Shown here in pieces: positions 51,974 through 62,900 of a stretch of 64,000 bases of DNA; the first letter of the stretch is position 1, and each line of letters starts with the position of its first letter. Under the pieces are notes generated by a model. The model was not told where the DNA came from, did no database searches, and worked only from the letters and a program-made list of their open reading frames with translations. The position numbers and the translations under genes are program-made. Source of the stretch: Litoditis marina (Eukaryota > Nematoda > Chromadorea > Rhabditida > Rhabditidae); NCBI GenBank assembly GCA_964036275.1, contig OZ038433.1, positions 54,887,902 to 54,951,901 on the forward strand, read 5' to 3'.

Positions 51974-52153
51974 ATCATCCAAAATTAAAAGTCGTTAAAG
52001 TGAATGTCATTTGAAAGTAAAAGTCATTCAGTATAGAAACTGTCAGAAATGAAGTTTACCAATTTTTTGTAATTTTCGAATTTAGACTAAAAGTGAGTTA
52101 ATGACGTTTACTTTTAAATGAGTTTTACTTTTTGACTTTTAATTTTGGATGAC
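51974..52153. repeat. Inverted repeat K
   Basis: ATCATCCAAAATTAAAAGTC at the left is mirrored by GACTTTTAATTTTGGATGAC at the right; inner GTCATT and AAAGTAAA blocks are also mirrored. MITE-like, one copy in the window. Confidence 0.7.
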
Positions 52154-52225
52154 TTCTTCCTGGTACCCGATATGCGTAGAATTTGGCGTGTATGGGGATC
52201 AAACTACAACAAAATATCATAACAC

Positions 52226-52391
52226 TCAAACAATTCCCAGCCAATTGGCCAGCCACTTTTGTTGCGGCCCCAACGAGAGAGTGTGTAGGTCAGAGAGACG
52301 TAGATGTCTGCGGTCTCATTGACCTGTGCATGCTCCCTCGCTTTTGTAGCTGGCCAATCGCAGAAAATTGTCGCCAATCGTTCTGAGTAGT
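52226..52391. mobile_element. Family E inverted repeat, copy 2
   Basis: CAATTCCCAGCCAATTGGCC at the left and CTGGCCAATCGCAGAAAATT, CAATCGTTCTGAG at the right, matching 10634-10800 in reverse. Inner GAGAGAGTGTGTAGGTCAGA arm. Confidence 0.65.
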
Positions 52392-52817
52392 GTTGCCCAC
52401 CTTCTTGGCTCCGTTTTTGAGAGCAAATATCTCTGCGTAAGGGAAAAGAGACCCAACTACAAAACCCGTTGTACCGGGGAGGTCGTGATCTCGCATGGCA
52501 GAGTAGATTCCGCCTTAAAACGAAGCGGTTTTACTGTTTTCACTCCATACGAATAAATTAATATCACAAATATTTTGTTATGTATTGCGGTGTTGGCAGT
52601 TCGATTCAAGTGCGTTTCAGACACATTCAGTAAACATCTTATGTTGGTACACAAAAATGTTTTGACCTGCCAGACTGAGTTGAGATATTTAGTACAAATA
52701 AAGTTTTATCACTTTTTTTGACGTCGTTCCGCTGGGATTGTAGTTTGACCGCGTTGCCGAAATAGAAAAATTGTAGCGTTTATCGACGTCATAAAACTGA
52801 AAAAGGTTGGTAACTTC

Positions 52818-55783
52818 CTATAACATACGTCCTTCTCCGCTGTATCTGTTGAAAGAGTCGGATGCGATGTCTTTGTTGACGAGTCCGTCAATATTCCCCC
52901 AAGTCATCTCACCCTTTCCTGATCGATCGTCCAAGTAACCCTGAAGTGAAAAATGAAGATTACAGTCATTCCTTATGTTTCCAGTTGTTTTCAGTGAATT
53001 TCACTAACAGAAAATACTGTGAAACAACTATATCGTTCCGAGCGTTAAACGATCAATTGTACAATTTCATTCACTTTCAGAGTACGTATGCTAGAAGATC
53101 CCGGCACCTTCATCCCATCCTGTGTCTCCTCAAACATACGCTATTTATCTGCTCTCAATAAATAAATAAATCAATTATGTGGCGGAAAACAAACGATAGA
53201 TATTCCTGCGTATCCGTTCATTGTATAATTGCTCAACATTTGGTGTGGAATATTTCTTGGAGGCGCAGCTCCTTCGTCGTGGTTTTTTGATATACTCAAC
53301 CACTCACTGAAAACCTGGAATATCCGAATATCTCTGTTTTTTTTTTGAATTAACGATTATTGGAAAAAATTATTTTAAAACAAATGTTTTCCGAGAAAAG
53401 CAGCTAGCATCATAAAACGTTCAAACTGGTTGTATGCCTCTGAGTCTAACGCAGTGAATGTAATCAAAACGTGTGTTGCACGTGAGAAGTGAATGTGAAT
53501 TCCCCCGTAAAGTTTTCCAATCACGACATCCCATGTCTTTCGATTTTTGATATTGACCACCAGTTAAACCATGAATATTGAGTATAGTAGGTGCCAAATT
53601 TATATGTCTGTGTCTCTTGCCGGAATCGAACCTGCGAGCACATAACAAGCGAACTTTGGAATAGAAGACATGTGTGCGTACACAGCGGAAAGTGAGATAC
53701 ACAGTATCGTACCGCCTCTCCGTTGGCGACGACTATACTGACATTTTCACAAATGGGTTCCTCGATGAACTCCAATTTAGGAATCAAAGATTTTTTGGAG
53801 ACGCGGCGACCCAGTGGCAGAAACACATTCTTCTCCACCTCGTCATATGGAAACTGATCGTTAGCTCGAGGCCGGCTGAAATTATATTCTAAGTGAGAAA
53901 ACTGCGGTAAAACAATCAACGTTTCTTATTCTTATCATTTCTTCTACTTTTTAGTGATCGCATCCAGAGGCAGTTCATTTCGCTGTGGTCGTTATTAGAA
54001 GTTTTAGATTGGTTACATGATTAATCTTTGAAAGATAGTTTGGTTTTTCATTTTAGTCCAACTGCGTTTTTATTTGAATTTGGTAGAAAACATGTGAAAA
54101 CTAAAGGATTCTTACTCTGATAACAATGGTGGTATTTGATCCTGATTAATCTTCACAGGACAGTTTTTTTTGTTCATTTTCAGATACTTTGACACTACTT
54201 TTATACTGTAGGTGAGCAGAAAACACGTGAAAACCGAACAATTCTCACTTGGATGATAATGATGGCAAACTACCATTCTCCTTATGAGACGACCTGTGGA
54301 ACAGCGCGAAGTAGATGAATAAGAGTAGAAGACACGAGGGGAGGAAGGAGGGGGAGGTGAGACCGGCCTTCATTCTTCTCATAGTGGATTTAGTTGACAT
54401 CTGAGTACTGAGTACGTATGCTAGAAGATCCCGGCCACTCTGCGTCTCTCGCTCTGGTTCACTATTTCTCGTCTCTTACATCGTGGCGGGATATAAGAGC
54501 AGATAAATACCGTGTGTTTGAGTAGACGCAGGATGGGATAAAGGTGCCGTGATCTTCTGGGGACATTTGTGGGAAGTTGCTCACAACTTACATACGTTGT
54601 TGGGTTGTTATAAAAACGAGTCAAACTCAAAAATTTCCAAAACTCGATAACTCGAAAACTCGAAACTCGAAAAAAAAAATGTTTTTGAAGGTAAAAATGT
54701 GAAAATTCAAATTTTTGGTTATAAAATTCGAAATTTAAAAAAAAACTCGATTAACAGTCCTAGTACGTTGTTTTTAGTACTGTATTGTTCAAGTGGCTCT
54801 GGAAAGATATGATGCTATGTCATTAAAAAACTTTACGACTGGTCATTATTCAACGAGAGGAGCTAACTAAATTACATTTACGTTGTATCTGTTTGCGTAG
54901 CTCCACAGTGTGCGCAGGTGGTGCAACATTATAACAATGCTTCGTTAAAATCGATTATTATTAAATCAATACCAACAACTTAATATAATAAGCAGCACAC
55001 GTCCATCACATTTTCACAATATGTTTGGGTCCGATCCAACACAACTGTTTTATCAAAAATTGCAGAATAGCCTACAATTGAATGCGTTCTTCGGTCTGTG
55101 AATAAATCGGTTCCTCGTGCAAAAACAGAAAACAGAGAGGTCATCAATCGTGAGATGTTTATTGATCTGAACTTTTTCGCCCTCGAACCGCAATGATATT
55201 TTTCGACTGTATTGAACGGAACTATAGTGAGTGCTTAATATATACATTTCTGTCGCTCGCCAGAATCAAACCTGTGAGCAAAAGATTCGCAGCAAGGCGC
55301 TATGCACTGCGCTATTAGTCCACATGCTTCGGAATCGAAGACATGTGTGCGTACACAGCGGGAAGTGAGATATACAGTACCCTGCCGCCTTTCCGTTGGC
55401 GATGATTATAAGGATGGGATGATATATCTGTTCACTCATTTGTTTTGAACTTTAGAGAAACCGGAATATTGTTTCGAGAGATGTCCGAAAGTAACTTTCC
55501 TAGACTCGTTCTCAAAATAACTCTCAACTCAGTGTACAGTGAAAATGTCAGACCATCAACAATAGTTCCAGTGAAACGCACAAAAAATATGAGTCGGTCA
55601 CACACACTGGTTCGAGAGTTACTTCCTGTATCGGAAAAATTAAAGACATAGTTTGATGATATAGTTTTCAAGCAATAGTTTGATCATTTCACCTGTTAAC
55701 CGATGAGACTCGATGTATGGTTTTTTTTTAGTTCAAAATATTTCAAATACACACAATACATTTTCCTCACCGCTGGTCTGCAT
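52818..55783 (-). CDS. Orphan protein of 241 residues (6 exons)
   Basis: I do not recognise the family. Exons in transcription order: 55783-55771, 55625-55436, 53875-53743, 53536-53382, 53306-53195, 52940-52818; 726 nt, phases all close, stop TAG. No signal peptide or clear membrane segment. Recognisable stretches: VCDRLIFFVRFTGTIVDGL, NDQFPYDEVEKNVFLPLGRR, VVIGKLYGGIHIHFSRATHV, NYTMNGYAGISIGYLDDRSG. The composition (alternating beta-like segments with Gly turns) suggests a folded cytosolic domain. Odd points: a first coding exon of 13 bases; the exon 3 donor (GTCAGT) abuts a family D element; the exon 4 acceptor is AAG; the exon 4 donor is a weak GTTTTA. An alternative exon 5 acceptor seven bases upstream breaks the frame. 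A family H MITE sits 24 bases upstream of the ATG. Confidence 0.7.
53080..53158. mobile_element. Family C MITE, copy 2 (half element)
   Basis: AGTACGTATGCTAGAAGATC then CATCCCATCCTG, ending in AATAAATAAATAAAT. The second arm is absent. Lies in intron 5 of the 241-residue gene. Confidence 0.65.
53583..53737 (-). mobile_element. Family D tRNA-like element, copy 3
   Basis: Minus-strand copy from TATAGTCGTCGCCAACGG to ACCTACTATA, B-box GCAGGTTCGATTCC present. It makes up most of intron 3 of the 241-residue gene and begins five bases after the exon 3 boundary (GTCAG then TATAGT). Confidence 0.8.
54410..54560. mobile_element. Family C MITE, copy 3
   Basis: AGTACGTATGCTAGAAGATC at the left; GATGGGATAAAGGTGCCGTG and ATCTTCT at the right. 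Lies in intron 2 of the 241-residue gene. Confidence 0.7.
54598..54772 (+). repeat. Family J CTCGAAA minisatellite, cop 3
   Basis: ACTCGATAACTCGAAAACTC units, A-rich middle, ending ACTCGATTAACAGTCCTA. The left flank GGTTGTTATA is the approximate inverse of the AACAACC end seen in the other copies, hinting at inverted termini. Confidence 0.65.
55223..55410 (-). mobile_element. Family D tRNA-like element, copy 4
   Basis: Minus-strand copy, TATAGTGAGTGC end at 55223, GCCAACGG end near 55400. A-box-like AATAGCGCAGTGCATAGCGC and B-box CACAGGTTTGATTC have drifted. Lies 26 bases below exon 2 of the 241-residue gene. Confidence 0.75.
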
Positions 55784-55806
55784 TGCTGTATGACTGACAT
55801 CGGTTT

Positions 55807-55932
55807 TACTACTAGTCAATGTCACGTGAAACATGTTAAACACAGCAGAACTCAGGAACGTGCACTGACAAAGTGCACTCTGCCTCATTAGAATGCCAAC
55901 TTTACGTGACTATTCAATTTACATCTAGTATA
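55807..55932 (+). mobile_element. Family H MITE, copy 4
   Basis: ACTAGTCAATGTCACGTGAA to TTACGTGACTATTCAATTTA then CATCTAGTATA. Lies immediately upstream of the minus-strand gene starting at 55783, in its promoter or 5' leader. Confidence 0.75.
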
Positions 55933-55974
55933 GGTCAGTTGCTTCAGGTAGCATGGTCTGCGGGAAAAGTGAAG

Positions 55975-56330
55975 TATCGCCCCCCACTTTAGTTGGGTCC
56001 CCCCCCCCCCCCCCCCCGTAGCACTTCAACCCCCCACCCAAGCTGAAACCTGAAAATATAGGAGAGGGGGGGGGGACAAAATTCAACTTCGACATTTACT
56101 ATTTACCCCCCACCTGGGTCGGCGGGGGGTAGAACTTCAATGGTGGGGGGTCAAACTTCAACGAGTGGGGGGCTGAACTTCAATTCCGGAAATGTTTACT
56201 TTTTACCCCCCACCCTCGAACTTTTGTATTGCAGGTGATAAATTGAATTATCACCCCCCGGTGGGGGGGGGGTCAAACTACAATTCCCCAAACGCAATAT
56301 AAATTCCAAAAGGTGGGAGGTAAAAAGTCA
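55975..56330. repeat. Poly-C/poly-G block with CCCCCCAC-TCAAACT units
   Basis: Alternating C-rich and G-rich runs (CCCCCCACTTTAG; a run of about 18 C near 56001; GGGGGTCAAACTTCAA; GGGGGGGGTCAAACTACAAT). Short units repeat in both orientations. No coding signal. Confidence 0.7.
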
Positions 56331-56945
56331 ATGTTCCCTGGTCTGCAACTGAAAGTGTGTTTTGGTCATGGATAGATCAGTTCCGCGTACAAAAACAGAA
56401 ACTGGAAAGTCATCAACCGTTTGATGTTTATGATGTGGTGCTTTGAACAATGTTTGTACCTGAGGTGTATGCGTTCATTGTTCACAAATGATCACCAAGT
56501 ATCGTAGTTTATGGTGCCTCAATATACCAAATCGACGTCGTTGATATATTTTACTGTATTATTTCAAATTTTCGGCTTCAGATGTGCTAATATTTCTCGG
56601 AAAGTATTATATATTAGGTTTGTTATCATACCTTCACACAACACTCAGTGATACGGGAGAAAAATAGAGCTTGTATTGTATTCAGAACCTTTTAATTCTG
56701 AAGCGTAATGAATAAGATTAAGTATCGGTGTTGCGCTTTATGATAATAAGGGTAAAACTAAGTGTACGAAGTTTGATTCTACTTTTCGGTCACAGTCAAC
56801 GGTGATTGAAAAAGAATTGAAATTGTCTGAAACCGTCGAAAATATCATTACACACCATCTTTTTCAGTTGAAAAGCAGAACCGAATAACAACTGAACAAT
56901 ATAAAATGTTTCCCTTTCGGAACGATACGCGCATTCGGTGACATT

Positions 56946-57120
56946 CTGAGTACGTAGGCAGAAGATCCCAGCACCTCCATCCCATCCTGCGTCTCTCGCT
57001 TTACCTCACTAATTCTTGTCTCTTACATCACGGCGGGATGTAAGAGCAGGGAAATAGCGTATGTTTGAGGAGACGCAGGATGGGATGAAGGTGCCGGGAT
57101 CTTCTAGCATACGTACTCAG
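56946..57120. mobile_element. Family C palindromic MITE, copy 4 (complete)
   Basis: CTGAGTACGTA at the left and TACGTACTCAG at the right, arms AGAAGATCCCAGCACC and GGTGCCGGGATCTTCT. Best-preserved termini of the family. It lies in the intergenic region 55784-57342, which otherwise holds family H copy 4 and the C/G block and no gene I can support. Confidence 0.8.
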
Positions 57121-57342
57121 TTCAGTTTCCAAAAGTTCAAACTGACCTTCTTTTCAATTTTATCTTGACAATTTGATAGTTTTGCCTAACTCTTACTCGA
57201 TTTCACACCTAAACCACTAATTATTTCTCCCATTGCGGCAAGAATAGATAGTGATATGAGAAGTTTTCCAGTTAATACGTTGGCAACTCTTGTCTTTGAA
57301 GTAAAAAATGTTTTGTTATGTTACAAGTTTAATTTCCAGAGA

Positions 57343-58853
57343 ATGTTTCGTGTGTTTGTTCTCGTTTCTATCGCCATTGTCCACATCGGGGAAGCCAGTC
57401 CTGGAGCAGTACTGATGTACTGCTGTTAGTTTTGTAACTATATTTTTTCATCCAGATCGAAAAAAAGTTCAGAAAAAAACACGGAAAACATGTAAAGTAG
57501 CTTGAAAATGGCTAACTTTATCTGAAGTTCCTAAATGGATAGTGACCAAAATCGAGCTATTCACCGTTAGGAACGACATTTGGTTTCTAGTTTGTACGAC
57601 AACTTTTGCGTTACGGCAATTATTATAAAACAGTAGAATCAGAAATTTCACGATTTCTATAGTTCTTTGATGTGGACTCAGCAGCTCAATCAACTTAGAT
57701 CAATCAAATTAGAATTATAGAGAAAAAAGGTGACCGGAAAGAAAAACTGACCGTGTGCTTTGGTTTTGTCAGGCATCTTTTTGGGGAAATTATGGTTTAT
57801 TATATTTTCAGTGAAAAGTGACGCCGAACTCGTTTCTGTATTCACCGCAGCAAGTTCTGAAAATCAAACCATCATGAAAGAGCACTGGAAAGCCCTTTCC
57901 ACGGCAGCAACCAAAGAGGTATGCAGTTGTGAGTTTCAACCACTTTATATAAGGAGAAAAAGCACGCAATCTATTCTGGTAAAGTCAAACTGATGAATGA
58001 TTGTAATTGAAACTTTGAAGGAACTCCTCGCTCTCAGCTCGAAGGTAGAAGATCTCTCGGATGGTTTCACTGTTGCACTCAAGGAAAAACTTATAAAGAT
58101 AATGGCAGCCCTGGAGACGGTCGAAACTGAAGGAACCAAGAAAGTGATGCAAATGGTGAGAATAACACATCAAAGATTCATAAAACATGAATCATTCTTT
58201 CTTATGATTCCGATAAAACGAGCCTTGTGATTTCGTGAGTGATGTTTTGGAGCAATACTAATAATTCTAGCCATCTCAATGTTTCAAAGAAGGTGAGACT
58301 CCAGATAAAATTTTAACAAGTTAGAAATAATGACAATGAGGTATGTACAGAATAGTTCAGATTCATTTATCAATGTCATTCAAGGTTCTGAACAAGGTTC
58401 GAGAGGTTGTAGCAGACATTGTGAAAGACGCCCAGAATGCCGATCACGAGTTGGATGTCGAGGGTGCTCTTGGGTGCATTGAACTGGTGAAAGCATACGA
58501 GGTCAGCTTTGAAAAATAATATACCTTAGTTTCCCCATCGTTTTCCCTAATTATTGACAAAAAAGTTGTCAAGACAGAAAGTTTACTACATAAATAGTTC
58601 TGATTTTATTTCCGAAGAGAAGTTCAGCCTGTTAAAGTCATTCCATTCAGCTTTTCAAAATAGAAAATGAGGTAAAATGAGGTAGAAAATAAGTGAATAA
58701 GAGTTTAGGGCTGAAAAGCTGGTTTTGCGATGTCTTTCTCAGAAAATACATTGTATTGTGAAATACAATACATTCAGTAATAGAAAATGTTACCTTTTGC
58801 AGGCCCTAACCGAAGAGGAACAATCCGATATTCTCATGCACTTCCACAGCTAA
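57343..58853 (+). CDS. Small secreted helical protein, 163 residues (5 exons)
   Basis: Not assigned to a family. Exons 57343-57424, 57812-57918, 58021-58155, 58385-58501, 58803-58853; 492 nt, all phases close. The first 18 or so residues form a signal peptide (MFRVFVLVSIAIVHIGEA). The mature part is acidic and predicted mostly alpha-helical (LKEKLIKIMAALETVETEG; KVREVVADIVKDAQNADHEL; LTEEEQSDILMHFHS) with few Cys. The overall build recalls nematode secreted helical proteins such as SXP/RAL-2, but I see no diagnostic motif. The ATG is three bases after TTTCCAG, a possible trans-splice acceptor. Exons 3 and 4 follow AAG acceptors. The exon 1 donor is GTTAGT; the nearer GT dinucleotides break the frame. 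Confidence 0.75.
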
Positions 58854-58917
58854 ACGTGATTGGCTCACGTGAAGGTGATGCTCATTGTTCATCTTGATAA
58901 CTGTCAAATTTGAGAGG

Positions 58918-58923
58918 AATAAA
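58918..58923 (+). terminator. Polyadenylation signal of the small secreted gene
   Basis: AATAAA 65 bases after the stop codon. The region from here to 59990 shows no gene. Confidence 0.6.
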
Positions 58924-59793
58924 AAAGTTCCCTATTCATATTTCATATTTATTAATTCACTTTGCTTTGTTACAAGGCGGTGATCATCATACATGTCACA
59001 GATCTTTGTAGCATCTACTTTACTACTCTACTACGTTGAACTATAACTACTTTGTTCAATTCATTCATTCACAATATAGGTTAATTTCCTCTCCATCTTT
59101 CTCTCTTATGTTTTCATATATTTCCCTATAACAACTATTGTTATCTGACCGAAGAGGTTACCACACAGAACAAAAAATATGAAACGATAGACAAATACTG
59201 TTGCTTAACCGTCATTGACTATTTTGATCAAATGTTTCATCACTGGTTTACAAGACAGACAAACATTGGTAGTCCGATGTCATGTTGGTTCAGCAAGTAG
59301 ATCAATATTTTCATGGTAGACGTTGATGAGCTTTACGCATCAATTATGGCAAAATATGATATACACTTTTAACTAGGTGTTACAATTACAACCAATCTTG
59401 GTTATAATTATCCGGTCGTTCTGCTCAGTTTCTTAGCCATCGAAACCAACACGTTTACTATTACAAGACCTTCATATAAAATCCCAAGAAGACATTATCG
59501 ATTTCCGATCATGACTTAAAACATTTTACAGTTTATATAAACGAACATTCGATCAAAACCTTAGAAGACAGTTTTTCATGATGAATAGAAAATACATCTG
59601 TCATGGTCGAGTTTTATTGAAACAAGTGTGCAACTACAAGAAAGGACAGGTCGCTAACAATTATTATCAATGCATGGAATGTTCTCGATAACTTACTCAT
59701 GAACATCTCATGAACTAACCCCGTTCTCATGAGATGTGTTTACAAGAGGTCTATCAGATAAATTGTTCAATTTTTACCGTACTCACAGGATGC

Positions 59794-59794
<1 letters not shown>

Positions 59795-59826
<32 letters not shown>

Positions 59827-59837
59827 TAATAATAATG
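59795..59837 (+). repeat. (AAT)n microsatellite
   Basis: About 14 AAT units, one AAC interruption. Confidence 0.95.
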
Positions 59838-59990
59838 AAAAGTTCATTTGCATAGATACCAAACAGAAGTTATGGAAATAGAAAATTACAACTTGATCAT
59901 TCGAAACCTATGGCAAATACGTATCCTAAGGGGTTGCGGTTTAAATTCGCAATCAACTTACAAGGGAGCGTTGACGCATGCTATGAGATA

Positions 59991-62900
59991 TCAATGTAGA
60001 CAGAGAGCAATTACTATGAGGAGAACGGACCCGAAGGTTGTGCTGGTCCCCTTCAGAAATGATTCAACCAGTTGGGCATCCAGCTGGTCGGCATGCATGT
60101 TAGAATCATCTGAGCTCACCACGTGGAACTCTCGCTGAAAACTAATGAAACAATAACATAACAATATGAATATTAACTGAAACGAGGTTAGTAACCCCTG
60201 AAGGACGTAACCACAAACATATAGTTTGTAATTGATCAGGTTTATGATGTGGTTTGGTGTAGAAACACATCACTAATCTCAATTGTAAGTCTGACAGTAA
60301 CTAGTCACTGTCTTGGTTGTTATAATATGAATGAAGTAACTCACGGCAGAAACAGTTGCTGTAAAAGATTATTCTAATCATTATCATTATTATTATTGTT
60401 ATAACATGATAACAGAGGACAGAACTACGATTATCATATCTGCCAGCGTTTCTGCAAACGACAGCTATATAGAAGAAGTGACAGCGAGAGATTATATTAT
60501 TGTGACAACCACCGCAAACGTCAAAAATGACCACGATTTTGATCTCAAATTGAGTCGAGTTTAACAGAACCTGATCTTGCTTGAATCCAGTACAAGTTGT
60601 TCATAAAAAGAAATGTAGTATTTACTTGAAACATGAAACTTTAAGTTGAAAATCCTACTAGCCCTACTTCAAGAACTTCTCGGCAATGTCAACCCACCGT
60701 TAGTGTTTCAGTGTCGTTCTCGCTCTTTCTGTAACTCGCATCGCAAACGTAGTCTCCTTCGTGAATTGTCGAATTGAAAAACGCGATCAGAACGTCCGAG
60801 TTTAGATTGGCTGGCAGAATATTGTTCTGTAACCACGACGACTTACGGTTACGACCAGTTCAGTGTTTCAGTAAACCTATATGGTCAGTGTGCTTGGGAA
60901 ATGGATTTCCGACAGTGAAATAGAATAACACACAGCTTAGAACCATGCATAACAACTGTGAAAGCCCACACATTTTTTTCGGTACTTTCTCAACCAGGCA
61001 TTGTTTTGTATGATCTTTCATCGAGTAAGGAGTAAACCTTCATTAGAGTAGTTTCACGTATACCTTAGTTGTGAAGGCTCAAGTGGAAGTTGAATGGACT
61101 AAACTGTTTCGTGAAAATATATTACCGTTCTGAGATTTTCCTCCACTTCTCCATTGATTGTGCAGTTGATATCGGTAACTTTGAGCCAGAAGATTTTAAT
61201 GAAGTATGAATGTCCCTCCTTCGCAAAAAGCGTTTCTCCATCGGTTAGATTAACGTTCCATGAAGGAGCCAACGGTTTCTCTGAAACATTTGTGTGAGTT
61301 ATAATTTGAGACTAGATGCTCTAACTAAATTCACTTTTTGCTGGAATGGGAAACATTGTCAAGTTTGAATATATCTAAAAAAAACAGAGAACAGAACCAC
61401 AAGTCAACAGTGGACAATTCACGCTCAATACTCGAAGTTGAGCATAATTGACTGAAAGTTCAGGAGTTGTCTGTACTATTTAGCCTACGCATACAATCAA
61501 CAAAAATCAATACAATTTTTCACATCGCAAAAAACTGTAATGTGTTCCATGCACCCCTATAGTCGTCGCCAACGGAAAGGCGGGAGGGTACTGTATATCT
61601 CACTTTCCGCAGTGTACGCCCACATGTCCTCGAATCCAAAGTTTTTCAGTTTCCATGTTCCGCTGTTGAGCTTTTCGCCTATATGCTCTAATAGCGCAGT
61701 GGTTAGCGCCTCGCCTCGAAACTTTTGCTCGCAGGTTCGATTCCGGCAAGAAACACAAATTTATAAATTTGGCACTCACTATACCCCCTAGTTCTAAGTT
61801 CAAATTACAGTTCATTCAAGAACATTGATTGAACAAACCTGTTGTTGTAGATACTGCGACTGTAGAAGTTTCGGTTTCGTTTTCAACACTTCTTTGTTCT
61901 TCCTTCTCAACTTCTATGTTATTGGAACTCGTGATTTGGAGTTCGGTCGCAAAACAGGTGAAGTCCTCGTAGGCATACATGTGGATGCAACATTCGAATG
62001 CTCCAAACGAAGCGGCATCGGCAGAGTCGAATCTGGAAAATTGGAGGCTCACAGACGACCACAAATAAAAGTGGACACTGTCCAAATTGAACAGTACGCA
62101 CCGTGATTGTAGTGTTCATAGCATAGACGAGTTGAATTACGAGGATTCGTACAAACTAAGAGGTGGCTGATTTGAGAATCGAGAGTATCAATGTTATGCA
62201 ATACTTCCGACTTACTGAGAAGTAAAGGTTTTGGTTCAGCTCAGTTCAATGTTCCGCTTGCTCCTGAGGGAAAACTGTTCTTACATGGAGAAACTGTGAG
62301 CACTTACTCAACGCTAGCGTTATTATTGATGAATATCAGCTTGTTGGCATCAAAGGTTTCACTCGAGTTCACACGCCAAATCTGAACAGAATAGTATTCA
62401 CCCTTGATATACCTATTCTATCTAATGAAGGTAAACGGTATAGCTTGGTTACACACTTGGTTCAAAAACTAGCACGCACACTTAACTGAATTAATGATGA
62501 ACAATATAAACATAAAATGTCTACAGTCTTTAGTTATCATATGTTCAGTATCTGAATGAAAACAAAGCTCAATTCTAGAACAAGTGAGTGAAAAACAAGT
62601 GAGAAAATAATATATTCAGCTTGTTTATAAATCGTGACAAAAATTTGATGGTTTAGCTCCCGAATTTTAGCTAGGGATAAGTTCTAATAGAAGGGATAGA
62701 ATTATAGCTAGGGAACTAAATAAATCTTGAATCTTGAAATCTTGATATGTTCATCCCACCTTCTTCCAAGCCTTGAACGAGCTGTTCGTAGAAGTTACGC
62801 TGTCCACACAGTCAATAATCACTGACGACGAACCTCGTGATAAATCTAGAAAGCATCCATGACAGCAACAGATCAGAGTACGTATGCTAGCAGATCCCGG

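Larger units (their letters stand above)
51465..52817. other. Repeat-rich interval upstream of the DUF268 fragment
   Basis: Contains inverted repeat K (51974-52153) and family E copy 2 (52226-52391). An open stretch on the minus strand (51505-51693) has no DUF268 similarity and no splice sites placing it in frame with 51464. No gene supported. Confidence 0.5.

Noticed and set aside
60301..60534. Minus-strand open frame rich in Ile/Met
   Set aside because: It arises from the low-complexity ATT/ATC repeat in an intron of the Ig gene; the flanking exons join in phase without it.
62195..62290. Possible extra Ig-gene exon after CCCTCAG
   Set aside because: All three frames have a stop within 30 bases, and exons 62381-62308 and 62032-61839 join in phase to give a continuous Ig strand.
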